Source: Mycobacterium paraffinicum (GTDB taxonomy: Bacteria; Actinomycetota; Actinomycetes; Mycobacteriales; Mycobacteriaceae). From it: DNA of 64,000 bases. The stretch is from positions 1 to 64,000 of the forward strand of contig NZ_MPNT01000016.1 in NCBI RefSeq assembly GCF_001907675.1. Direction: 5' to 3'. The notes beneath the pieces are model-generated. The model worked only from the letters and a program-made list of their open reading frames with translations. It was not told the origin of the DNA and made no database searches. How positions within the stretch are numbered: position 1 is the stretch's first letter; each line of letters opens with the position of its first letter. Both the position numbers and the translations under genes were made by a program. Of the stretch, positions 57,102-64,000 are shown piece after piece.

Positions 57102-59315
57102 GTGATCGGAGCGCGGCTACAACGCCGCGAGGACGCGCGGCTGGTGCGCGGCGCGGGTGGCTACGTGGGTGACCTGCGTCTCCCCGGATGCCTGGACGCC
57201 GCCTTCGTGCGCAGCGGCGTCGCACACGGGGAGCTGCGCGCGGTGGACGTGGCGGCGGCCCGATCGTTGCCGGGTGTGGCCGCCGCATGGTCGCACGACG
57301 ACCTCCCGTTCCTGCCGGACACGCCCCCGATGCTGGATCCCGATTCGGTCCACGGCCGGCGGTGGCCGGCGCTGGCCACCGAGCGGGTGCGCTACGTGGG
57401 GGAGCCGGTGGTGATCGTCGTGGCCTCCGACCGGTATTTGGCCGAGGACGCCCGCGACGCGGTGCTCGTGGATATCGCGCCGCTGCCCGTCGTGCTCGAC
57501 CCGACCGAGGCGGCCAGCAGCGACGTGCAGTTGTTCCCGGGCAGGGGAAATGCCGCCACCGACAAGGAATTCGGCGATCGCATCGACGAGTCGGTGTGGC
57601 GGGACGCGGCCATGGTGGTGACGGCCAGCTACCGCCAACAGCTGGTTTCGCACATGTTCATGGAGCCGAAGGCGATCCTGGTGCGACCGGAGCCGGGCGG
57701 CGGGCTGACCGTGTGGGTTTCGCATCAGGCGCCACACCGGCTGCGCCGCGACCTGGCCGCCGGGTTCGGGTTGCGGCCGGAGCAGGTGCGCGTCATCGTG
57801 CCCGACGTCGGCGGCGCGTTCGGCGGCAAGAGTGAGACGTGGCCCGAGTACCTGGCGGTGGTCGCGGCGGCCCGGCGGCTGGGAAGGCCGGTGCGCTGGC
57901 TGGAGGACCGTGCCGAGTCGCTGACGGGTCCGCCGCACGGCCGTGGCCAGAACCAGCGGGTCCGCATGGCCGCGAGCGCCGACGGGCGCATCCTCGCCTA
58001 CGAGTTGCACGTCGACGCCGACGTGGGTGGCTACCCGCACACCGGCTCGTTCGTGCCGACCGCGACGTCGCTGATGGCCACCGGCGCCTACGCGATTCCA
58101 CACGTGCATGTCCGCGCCCGCGCCGTCGTCACCAACACCGCGCCCACCAGCCCCTACCGCGGCGCCGGCCGCCCGGAGGCGGCGTCGGCGATCGAGCGGA
58201 CGGTCGAGCTGCTCGCCCGGCGGCTGGGCATGGATCCGGTCGAGCTGCGGCTGCGCAATTTCATTGTCCCCGAGGCTTTTCCGTATGCCGCCCCGACCGG
58301 ATACACCTACGACAGCGGTGACTACGCCGCCGCCTTGGACCTCGCCGTGCGGGAGGCGGACTACCAGGGATGGCGCGGCGAGCAGGCGCGCCGCCGCGCC
58401 TCCGGCGAGCCGCCGATCGGCATCGGGCTGTGCACCTACGTCGAACGTTCCGGTGCGGGTGACGAATTCGGCTCGGTCGAAGCGCGCCCGGACGGCACGT
58501 TTGTGGCGCTGTCCGGCTGCTGCTCGACCGGCCAGGGCCATGAGACGTCCTTCCCGCAGGTGGTCGCCGCGGTGCTCGACGTGGACGTGGAGCGGGTAGG
58601 GCTCGTCGAGGGGGACACCGCCGTGATCCCCCAGGGCATCGGGTCATTCGCCAGCCGCTCGATGCAGACCGGTGGCGCGGCCTTGCACCGGGCGGCCGCC
58701 AAGTTGATCGACACCGCCCGGCAGCGCATGGCGGAAGTCTGCGCCGTCCCGGTCTCCGACGTCGAGTACCGCAAGGGCGAGGTGCACGCCGGCGGCCGCG
58801 CGATCAGCCTGGCCGACCTGGCCGCGGACGGCCAACTGCGCGCCGACGAGATCTTCGCGCCCCCGGAAGGGTTTCCGTTCGGCGCGTATATCGCCGTGGT
58901 CGAGGTCGACACCGAGCTGGGGGAGATCACCGTGCTGAAGGTCGTCGCCGTGGACGACTATGGCGTCGTGGTGAATCCGTTGATCGTCGACGGGCAGGGT
59001 TACGGCTCCACGGTGCAGGGGCTCGGGCAGGCCATGTACGAGCAGGTGCGCTACGACCCGGACGGCCGCCCGACCACGCTCACCCTGCTCGACTACCTGA
59101 TCCCGACTATCTCGGAAGTGCCGCCGCTGCGCTTCGCGGAGACCTGCACGCCCAACCCGAACACGCCGCTGGGCGCGAAGGGCGCCGGCGAGGCGGGCTG
59201 CATCGGAACGCCGGCCGCGATCGTCAACGCCGTCGTCGACGCGCTCGGGATCGACGACCCCAGCCGGCTGCAGATGCCGCTCACCCCGTACAACTGCTGG
59301 CGGGCAGCCCGATGA
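57102..59315 (+). CDS. Molybdenum hydroxylase large subunit (CO-dehydrogenase-like, CoxL form II type)
   Basis: A 737-residue molybdopterin-binding subunit of the xanthine oxidase family. The N-terminus RREDARLVRGAGGYVGD and the segments GGAFGGKSE, PYRGAGRPEA, GQGHETSF and the catalytic-Glu end GAKGAGEAGCIG mark it. PYRGAGR is the form II version of the AYRCSFR loop of true CO dehydrogenase, so CO oxidation is unlikely; the substrate is more likely an aromatic or N-heterocyclic compound. GTG 57102 is preferred over TTG 57093. It overlaps the FAD subunit by ATGA. Confidence 0.9.
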   Translation: MIGARLQRREDARLVRGAGGYVGDLRLPGCLDAAFVRSGVAHGELRAVDVAAARSLPGVAAAWSHDDLPFLPDTPPMLDPDSVHGRRWPALATERVRYVGEPVVIVVASDRYLAEDARDAVLVDIAPLPVVLDPTEAASSDVQLFPGRGNAATDKEFGDRIDESVWRDAAMVVTASYRQQLVSHMFMEPKAILVRPEPGGGLTVWVSHQAPHRLRRDLAAGFGLRPEQVRVIVPDVGGAFGGKSETWPEYLAVVAAARRLGRPVRWLEDRAESLTGPPHGRGQNQRVRMAASADGRILAYELHVDADVGGYPHTGSFVPTATSLMATGAYAIPHVHVRARAVVTNTAPTSPYRGAGRPEAASAIERTVELLARRLGMDPVELRLRNFIVPEAFPYAAPTGYTYDSGDYAAALDLAVREADYQGWRGEQARRRASGEPPIGIGLCTYVERSGAGDEFGSVEARPDGTFVALSGCCSTGQGHETSFPQVVAAVLDVDVERVGLVEGDTAVIPQGIGSFASRSMQTGGAALHRAAAKLIDTARQRMAEVCAVPVSDVEYRKGEVHAGGRAISLADLAADGQLRADEIFAPPEGFPFGAYIAVVEVDTELGEITVLKVVAVDDYGVVVNPLIVDGQGYGSTVQGLGQAMYEQVRYDPDGRPTTLTLLDYLIPTISEVPPLRFAETCTPNPNTPLGAKGAGEAGCIGTPAAIVNAVVDALGIDDPSRLQMPLTPYNCWRAAR

Positions 59316-60169
59316 AACCGGCGCCGTTCGACTACGTCGCCGCGCGCAGCGTGGACGACGTAGTGGCCGCACTCGCCGACGGCGACGCCCACGTCCTGGC
59401 CGGCGGGCAAAGCCTGGTGCTGGAAATGAATTTTCGCGCCATCAGGCCGCGGCGGCTGGTCGACATCAACGGTGTCGCGGGTTTCGACCGCATGACGCGC
59501 GACGGCACCGTCCTGCGGGTCGGCCCGCTGGTCCGGCACCGCGCCTTCGAATCCGATTGCGCGCCGGGACCGTTGGGCGAGCTGCTGCGGCGCGTCGCCC
59601 ACCACATCGCCCACCCCCCGATCCGCGCCAGGGGCACCATGCTCGGGAGCCTCGCCTACGCCCATCCGGCGGCGGAGTGGCCGGCCATCGCCGTGGCGCT
59701 GGGAGCCGAAGTCGACCTGCTCGGCACGGGCGGGCACCGCACGGTGCACGCGAAAGATTTCTTCACCGGCCCGTTTTCCTCGGTCCGCCGCCCCGATGAA
59801 CTGCTCGTAGCGGTGCGACTGCCCTTGCTCCCGGACGGCACGGCCGTCGGCTTCGTCGAACATCGGCGCACCCACGCCAGTTTCGCCGAACTGGCCGTGG
59901 CGGTGGCCGTTACCGTCGCCGACGGCCGCGTCGCCTCCGCCTCGGTGGGATTGGTCAACGCGGCGGACCGACCGGTGCGCGCCGCCGCGGCCGAGGCGGC
60001 GCTGATCGGGCGCCCCTTTGACGACGACGCCGTCGCCGCCGCCGCCCGGGCCGCCGCCGAGAGCGACGCCGACCCGCTACCCCAGCCCCACGCCGACATC
60101 GAGTACCAACGTCACGCGGTCGGCGTGCTCACCCGCCGCGCCCTCGCCCAGGCCCGAGCACCAAGATGA
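59312..60169 (+). CDS. Molybdenum hydroxylase FAD-binding medium subunit (CoxM-like)
   Basis: A 285-residue FAD subunit. FAD-binding signatures are VLAGGQSLVLEMNFRAIRPRRLVDIN (near 27-52) and GTMLGSLAYAHPAAEWP (near 107-123, the GGxxxADPAAE equivalent). It receives electrons from the 2Fe-2S subunit. It overlaps the large-subunit gene by 4 bases, and the small subunit starts 5 bases after its stop. Confidence 0.9.
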   Translation: MKPAPFDYVAARSVDDVVAALADGDAHVLAGGQSLVLEMNFRAIRPRRLVDINGVAGFDRMTRDGTVLRVGPLVRHRAFESDCAPGPLGELLRRVAHHIAHPPIRARGTMLGSLAYAHPAAEWPAIAVALGAEVDLLGTGGHRTVHAKDFFTGPFSSVRRPDELLVAVRLPLLPDGTAVGFVEHRRTHASFAELAVAVAVTVADGRVASASVGLVNAADRPVRAAAAEAALIGRPFDDDAVAAAARAAAESDADPLPQPHADIEYQRHAVGVLTRRALAQARAPR

Positions 60170-60173
60170 CGCC

Positions 60174-60650
60174 GTGCACATCGAGCTGACGGTCAACGGG
60201 CACCGGCACGGCATCGACGTTCCGCCGCGCCGCACACTCGCCGACGCCCTGCGCGAGGACTGCGGGCTGACCGGCACCCATCTCGGCTGCGAACACGGCG
60301 TCTGCGGGGCCTGCACGGTGCTGGTCGACGGCGAGGCGGTGCGCTCCTGCCTGATGTTCGCCGTTCAATGCGATGGGCGGCAGATCCGCACGGTGGAGGG
60401 TTTGGCCGCCGCGGATGGTACTGATCACCCCCTGCAGCAGGCCTTTTCGGCTGAGCATGCATTGCAGTGCGGTTTCTGCACTCCGGGTTTCCTGATGCTG
60501 GCGGCGGGCGCGCTGGACTCCGACCCCGGCATCGCCGACGACGCGGAGCGGCTGCGGGAGTTGCTCACGTCCAACCTCTGCCGCTGCACCGGGTACGAGG
60601 CGATCCGGCGTGCCGTCGTCAGGGCAGCCCGAAGCGGCGAGTGTGGTTAA
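60174..60650 (+). CDS. Molybdenum hydroxylase 2Fe-2S small subunit (CoxS-like)
   Basis: A 158-residue iron-sulphur subunit. The plant-type 2Fe-2S domain has GCEHGVCGACTVLVDGEAVRSC, and the second cluster domain CGFC and CRC near 95-130. The start is GTG 60174. It completes the hydroxylase in the order large-medium-small; the order differs from the usual arrangements of cox genes. Confidence 0.92.
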   Translation: MHIELTVNGHRHGIDVPPRRTLADALREDCGLTGTHLGCEHGVCGACTVLVDGEAVRSCLMFAVQCDGRQIRTVEGLAAADGTDHPLQQAFSAEHALQCGFCTPGFLMLAAGALDSDPGIADDAERLRELLTSNLCRCTGYEAIRRAVVRAARSGECG

Positions 60651-60658
60651 CTGCGATC

Positions 60659-61549
60659 GTGCAAAGGGGACCGGCGCTGGCGCGGCGCTTCTTCGACAGG
60701 TTCGAACCGGTGCACGCGGTGACGTACTTCGCTCCGGAGGCACGGGCGGCGCTGGACGGACTGGGCTACCGGGGCTTCTGGATGGGTTACTTCGCCGCCC
60801 GCTCCGCGCCGCTGGGCATGGTGCCGCGGCAGGTGGTCGCCGCGATCTTCTACAACTTCGCGCCCGAACGGGTCGCCAAGGCGCTGCCGGCGGCATGGGA
60901 GGTCGCCGGCCCCGACGCCGCGTTGCGGGCCCGGCAGGAATCCGCCGTCGCGGCGCTGCGCCGCTATGGGTTGGAGGCCAACGAGAACGTCCGTACCGCA
61001 ATGGAATTGGCGAGCAAGGCGGCCAGGCAGGCCCCGCTGGACGCCCGGCCGCTGTTCGCGGCCAACCTGGCGCTGCCGTGGCCGGACGATCCGCTGGCCG
61101 CGCTGTGGCACGCGACGACGCTGCTGCGCGAGCACCGGGGCGATGGGCACGTGGCGGTGCTGGCTGCCGCCGGCGTCTCGGGACGGGAGTCCAACGTATT
61201 GCATGCCGCGGCCGGCGGCGTTCCGCGCGAGTACATCGCACGCACGCGTGACTACGACGACGCCGCGTGGCGGCACCACGAGCAGCGGCTGACCGAGCGG
61301 GGACTGCTCGCCGCCGACGGCTCCCTGACCGCGGCCGGCCGGGAACTGAAGGACCACATCGAACGCTCCACCGACGCGCTTTCCCTGTCCGCGCTCGACG
61401 CGCTCGACGACGACGAGGTGGAGACGCTGTTCCGGGCGCTGACACCGATCACCCGTACCGTGGTCGCCGGCGGTGATGTGCCCGCCCTCACTCCGATGGG
61501 CTTGCGCCGCGACGAATTGCACGACGACAGCTCACATTTGACTTCCTAG
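60659..61549 (+). CDS. SCO6745-type helical protein
   Basis: A 296-residue protein of the SCO6745 family, with ARRFFDRFEPVHAVTYFAPEA at the N-terminus, WMGYFAARSAPLG, and LWHATTLLREHRGDGHVAVL in the middle. The C-terminal third looks like a winged helix (WRHHEQRLTERGLLAADGSLTAAGRELKD). Function unknown. GTG 60659 or 60641 may be the start. It is close downstream of the hydroxylase genes. Confidence 0.78.
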   Translation: MQRGPALARRFFDRFEPVHAVTYFAPEARAALDGLGYRGFWMGYFAARSAPLGMVPRQVVAAIFYNFAPERVAKALPAAWEVAGPDAALRARQESAVAALRRYGLEANENVRTAMELASKAARQAPLDARPLFAANLALPWPDDPLAALWHATTLLREHRGDGHVAVLAAAGVSGRESNVLHAAAGGVPREYIARTRDYDDAAWRHHEQRLTERGLLAADGSLTAAGRELKDHIERSTDALSLSALDALDDDEVETLFRALTPITRTVVAGGDVPALTPMGLRRDELHDDSSHLTS

Positions 61550-61604
61550 CCGCCGCGAGCGACCGCAGCCGATTGCCTACCGCACGGCGGGCTAATCTAA
61601 CCCC

Positions 61605-61871
61605 ATGAGCAGCCAGCGGATACCCGGCGGCGTGGTGCACAAGCTGCCCGCCGACCTGCGCGAGTCACTGATCGGCAACGCCACGGCGCTCGCCGCGTGG
61701 AAGGACATCACGCCCTTGGCCCGCAACGAATTCATCTGCTGGGTCGAGGACGCCAAGCAGGAAGCCACCCGCCAGCGCCGCATTCGCCGGACGCAGGAGG
61801 AGTTGGAAGAGGGCAAGCGCAGGCCCTGCTGCTGGCCCGGCTGCAAGCACCGCGAGCGCAACGGGAAATAG
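61605..61871 (+). CDS. YdeI/OmpD-associated-type small protein
   Basis: An 88-residue protein. The helical part (LPADLRESLIGNATALAAWKDITPLARNEFICWVEDAKQ) matches YdeI/OmpD-associated domains. The C-terminus has a Cys cluster CCWPGCKHR that could bind metal. Role unknown. It converges on the glyoxalase gene. Confidence 0.75.
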   Translation: MSSQRIPGGVVHKLPADLRESLIGNATALAAWKDITPLARNEFICWVEDAKQEATRQRRIRRTQEELEEGKRRPCCWPGCKHRERNGK

Positions 61872-61877
61872 CGGCGA

Positions 61878-62231
61878 TCAGCGGCCCAGCGGCGTGTAGA
61901 ACACCAAGCCATTGCCCTTGTTGTCATAGACCACGGCGCGGCGCTCGTGCGCGTCGTCGTACGGCCCTTTGACGACACCGCCGCCGCTGGCCTCTACCGC
62001 CTTCGCCGCGGCGTCGACGTCGGCGGTCTTGATGCCGACGACGACCTGGCCCGGTATGGGGTGATCCACGGCGGTCGCCAGCGCCAGCGTGACCGGGCCC
62101 CCGTCGAGGGCGGCGAAGTGCGCCCCGTCGCGGAACTTCAGCGCCATGCCCAGCGTCTCGCTGTAGAACCGGATCGACTCGTCGAGATCGTCAGTCGACA
62201 GGATGATCATCTTGACTTCGTGCTCGCTCAC
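61878..62231 (-). CDS. Glyoxalase/bleomycin-resistance (VOC) family protein
   Basis: A 117-residue single VOC domain: ILSTDDLDESIRFYSETLGMALKF at the N-terminus and VVGIKTADVDAAAKAVEASGG in the second beta-alpha-beta-beta-beta unit, ending GNGLVFYTPLG. Members bind a metal and act as dioxygenases, isomerases or antibiotic sequestrants. Substrate unknown. Confidence 0.83.
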   Translation of the reverse strand: MSEHEVKMIILSTDDLDESIRFYSETLGMALKFRDGAHFAALDGGPVTLALATAVDHPIPGQVVVGIKTADVDAAAKAVEASGGGVVKGPYDDAHERRAVVYDNKGNGLVFYTPLGR

Positions 62232-62353
62232 GGCGCCTCCTCTGGCTGGATGGCATCCAGACTAGGCCGGGGAGGGCTGCGGCGCCGATCGAACGACAGA
62301 GACGCTGCGCCGCAAGGTCATTGCCGCGCGCGGAGGACGCCGGCGCGATGAGA

Positions 62354-62860
62354 TCAGCTGCGCCCCGCCGGAACGACCTGGCCGTCAAGGTAGTCCATGG
62401 GCGGTCCGTCCCCGTGTCCCGCGCCGTGGTCGGCCACCGCGGTGGCCATGGCGGTCCCATCCTGAATGGTTCCGACGATGATCACGTGGTCGTTGACCGT
62501 GAAATGGGAAGCGGCAGCGGGCTGTTGGTTGCCGTGCCCGATGAGCGTGGTGTCGGGCGTGACGAGATAAGTCTGTGTGTAGCCGTTGGCGCTGCGGGCG
62601 GTGACCGAGCCCGCTGACACGGCGACCACCGTGCCCTCTTGGCGAACCGGCTGCGACGCGGCTGGCGGCTCCTGACTCGCCTCGATCGTTCGCTTTTCAT
62701 CGTGCGGCGCGTTGAGCACCAGGGCCGCGCACGCCGCCGCACACAGCATGGAGCCGGTCAGAACGTCGCATACGGCCGCTGCGCCCGCCCGCCGCCGCGG
62801 CGTAGGACCCGCCGGAGTTCTTTGCTCTGGCGCCGCGGCCATCCGATGCTTGGCACTCAC
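62354..62860 (-). CDS. Membrane-anchored hypothetical protein with small beta domain
   Basis: A 168-residue protein from GTG 62860, which follows GGAAGG. A Pro/Arg-rich N-terminus is followed by one hydrophobic helix (about 28-50) with three Cys. The extracytoplasmic part has a small beta-rich domain (EGTVVAVSAGSVTARSANGYTQTYLVTPDTTL, then FTVNDHVIIVGTIQDG), resembling DUF5666/OB-like domains. I do not know its function. Confidence 0.65.
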   Translation of the reverse strand: MSAKHRMAAAPEQRTPAGPTPRRRAGAAAVCDVLTGSMLCAAACAALVLNAPHDEKRTIEASQEPPAASQPVRQEGTVVAVSAGSVTARSANGYTQTYLVTPDTTLIGHGNQQPAAASHFTVNDHVIIVGTIQDGTAMATAVADHGAGHGDGPPMDYLDGQVVPAGRS

Positions 62861-63002
62861 GATCAATCCTTCCCTGCGGTTTCGCGCCGACGAAGGCCGG
62901 CGCGTACCGAATCAGGTTGTTGCTCGTGGATTTACCCCTGGCGTTGCATCAATAAACCGGCCCGGGGTGGTAGCTATCGGGCGACCGGACTTGTGCGGGT
63001 CG

Positions 63003-63884
63003 TCAGCCCTTGACGAGGGTGAATTGCGCGACGTCGGTGTAGCCCTCGCGGAACAGTTCGGCGCAGCCGGTCAGATACTTCATATACCGGTCGTAGACCT
63101 CTTGGGACTGGATCGCGATGGCCTCGTCTCGCCGCGACTCGAGGGCGGCCGCCCAGGTGTCGAGGGTGCGGGCGTAATGCAGGCGCAGCGGCTGGTAGAG
63201 CTTCAGGCTGAAGCCGGCGCGGGTCGCGTGCTCTTCGACCGTCTTGGCCGCGGGCAGGTCCCCGCCCGGGAAGATCTCTTCCATGATGAATTTCATGAAT
63301 CGCAGTTTGGTCATGGTGATGGGCAGGCCCCGCTCGGCGAACTCATCGCGGCTGGGCTGGATGATGGTGTGCAGCATCATCACGCCGTCGGCGGGCAGCG
63401 CCTCGTGGGCCATCTTGAAGAAATCGGGGTAGCGGTCGCGCCCGAAGTGCTCGAAGGCGCCGATGGACACGATGCGATCCACCTTTTCGTCGAACTGCTC
63501 CCAGCCCCGCAGCAACACCCGCTTGGTTCGCGGGCTGGGGTGCTGGTCGAGGCGTTGTTGCACGTGCGCCTGCTGGTTGCGGCTCAGGGTCAGGCCGACG
63601 ACGTTGACGTCATACTGCTCGAGCGCCCGGACGATCGTGGTGCCCCAGCCGCAGCCGATGTCGAGCAGCGTTTGGCCCGGTTGCAACCCGAGCTTGCCGA
63701 GCGACAGGTCTACCTTGGCGAGCTGCGCCTCTTCGAGCGTCATGTCGTCGCGCTGGAAGTAGGCGCAGCTGTAGGTCCGCGTCGGGTCCAGGAAGAGCGC
63801 AAAAAACTCGTCGGACAGGTCGTAGTGCGCCTGAACGTCGTCGAAGTGCGGCTCTAGGCTTACGGGCTCGCGGTTTTCCGGCAC
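63003..63884 (-). CDS. Cyclopropane mycolic acid synthase-family methyltransferase
   Basis: A 293-residue SAM-dependent methyltransferase of the CmaA/MmaA/PcaA/UmaA group. HYDLSDEFFALFLDP and TYSCAYFQRDDMTLEEAQ open it. The SAM motif is LLDIGCGWGTT, then VVGLTLSRNQ, IVSIGAFEHFG and MKFIMEEIFPGG, with the C-terminal YMKYLTGCAELFREGYTDVAQFTL. These enzymes modify mycolic acids. GTG 63884 with AGAGG six bases upstream is chosen over TTG 63890. Which paralogue it is cannot be said. The remaining bases to 64000 show nothing clear. Confidence 0.92.
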   Translation of the reverse strand: MPENREPVSLEPHFDDVQAHYDLSDEFFALFLDPTRTYSCAYFQRDDMTLEEAQLAKVDLSLGKLGLQPGQTLLDIGCGWGTTIVRALEQYDVNVVGLTLSRNQQAHVQQRLDQHPSPRTKRVLLRGWEQFDEKVDRIVSIGAFEHFGRDRYPDFFKMAHEALPADGVMMLHTIIQPSRDEFAERGLPITMTKLRFMKFIMEEIFPGGDLPAAKTVEEHATRAGFSLKLYQPLRLHYARTLDTWAAALESRRDEAIAIQSQEVYDRYMKYLTGCAELFREGYTDVAQFTLVKG

Positions 63885-64000
63885 AAACAACCTCTGACAT
63901 CGGTGGATTTAGCGGCGCGCCATCGCGGTCGATCGGCATACCGGTGTTCCAGTGTATCCGCAGGGTCCACGGCGCCGAACCAGAGCGTTCCGCCCGGTTG

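Noticed and set aside
57102..60650. Aerobic carbon monoxide dehydrogenase
   Set aside because: The active-site loop reads PYRGAGR instead of the AYRCSFR loop of true CO dehydrogenases.

Overview
The window is high-GC DNA from a slow-growing Mycobacterium. Gene order follows the Rv3842c-Rv3893c stretch of the M. tuberculosis map closely (glpQ1, Rv3843c, sodA, Rv3847, espR, Rv3850, hns, rraA/menG, ethA-ethR, gltD-gltB, an Rv3860-like gene, whiB6, Rv3863, then the ESX-2 genes). Missing ESX-1 genes, MIRU-like repeats and several non-tuberculosis inserts suggest the M. avium complex or a relative. The species is an inference; no rRNA or other typing marker is present. Comparisons with M. tuberculosis are from memory, not from a search.

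Layout. 1-10 kb: an LCP ligase cut by the window edge, glpQ1, a zinc-ribbon membrane protein, a cluster of DnaA-box-like sites, an unlisted 51-residue membrane peptide, sodA with a strong terminator, espR, a YcnI-CopC copper pair, the lysine-repeat membrane protein Hns and rraA. 9-16 kb: the divergent ethA/ethR pair around its operator, two tandem-repeat loci with a shared core, a Y-family polymerase, a PHP hydrolase and an F420-type oxidoreductase. 16-28 kb: glutamate synthase (gltBD), an EspI-like MinD ATPase, an ECF sigma factor divergent from an NmrA-type reductase, a Ddn-type protein, whiB6 and Rv3863.

28-39.5 kb holds an ESX-2 (type VII secretion) block on the minus strand: PE36, PPE69, esxD, esxC, espG2, a MinD-like gene, eccD2, mycP2, eccE2, eccA2. 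Two things are unusual. The whole ESX-1 block that separates Rv3863 from eccA2 in M. tuberculosis is absent. The core genes eccB2 and eccC2, which should lie upstream of PE36, are also absent: a PrrB-like sensor kinase without a partner regulator stands there. All remaining ESX-2 genes are open, so the apparatus would need EccB and EccC from elsewhere.

40-64 kb is accessory metabolism: a TetR/acyl-CoA dehydrogenase pair, an Eis-like acetyltransferase, an FAD oxidoreductase, a lone cytochrome oxidase subunit I (CtaD paralogue), an SsuABC-type ABC importer, a small lipoprotein, an MFS transporter, an F420-type oxidoreductase/SnoaL pair facing a PadR regulator, a Nudix hydrolase, an amidohydrolase next to a three-subunit molybdenum hydroxylase, and a mycolic-acid methyltransferase-family gene at the right end. 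I saw no rRNA, tRNA, insertion sequence, prophage or CRISPR array.
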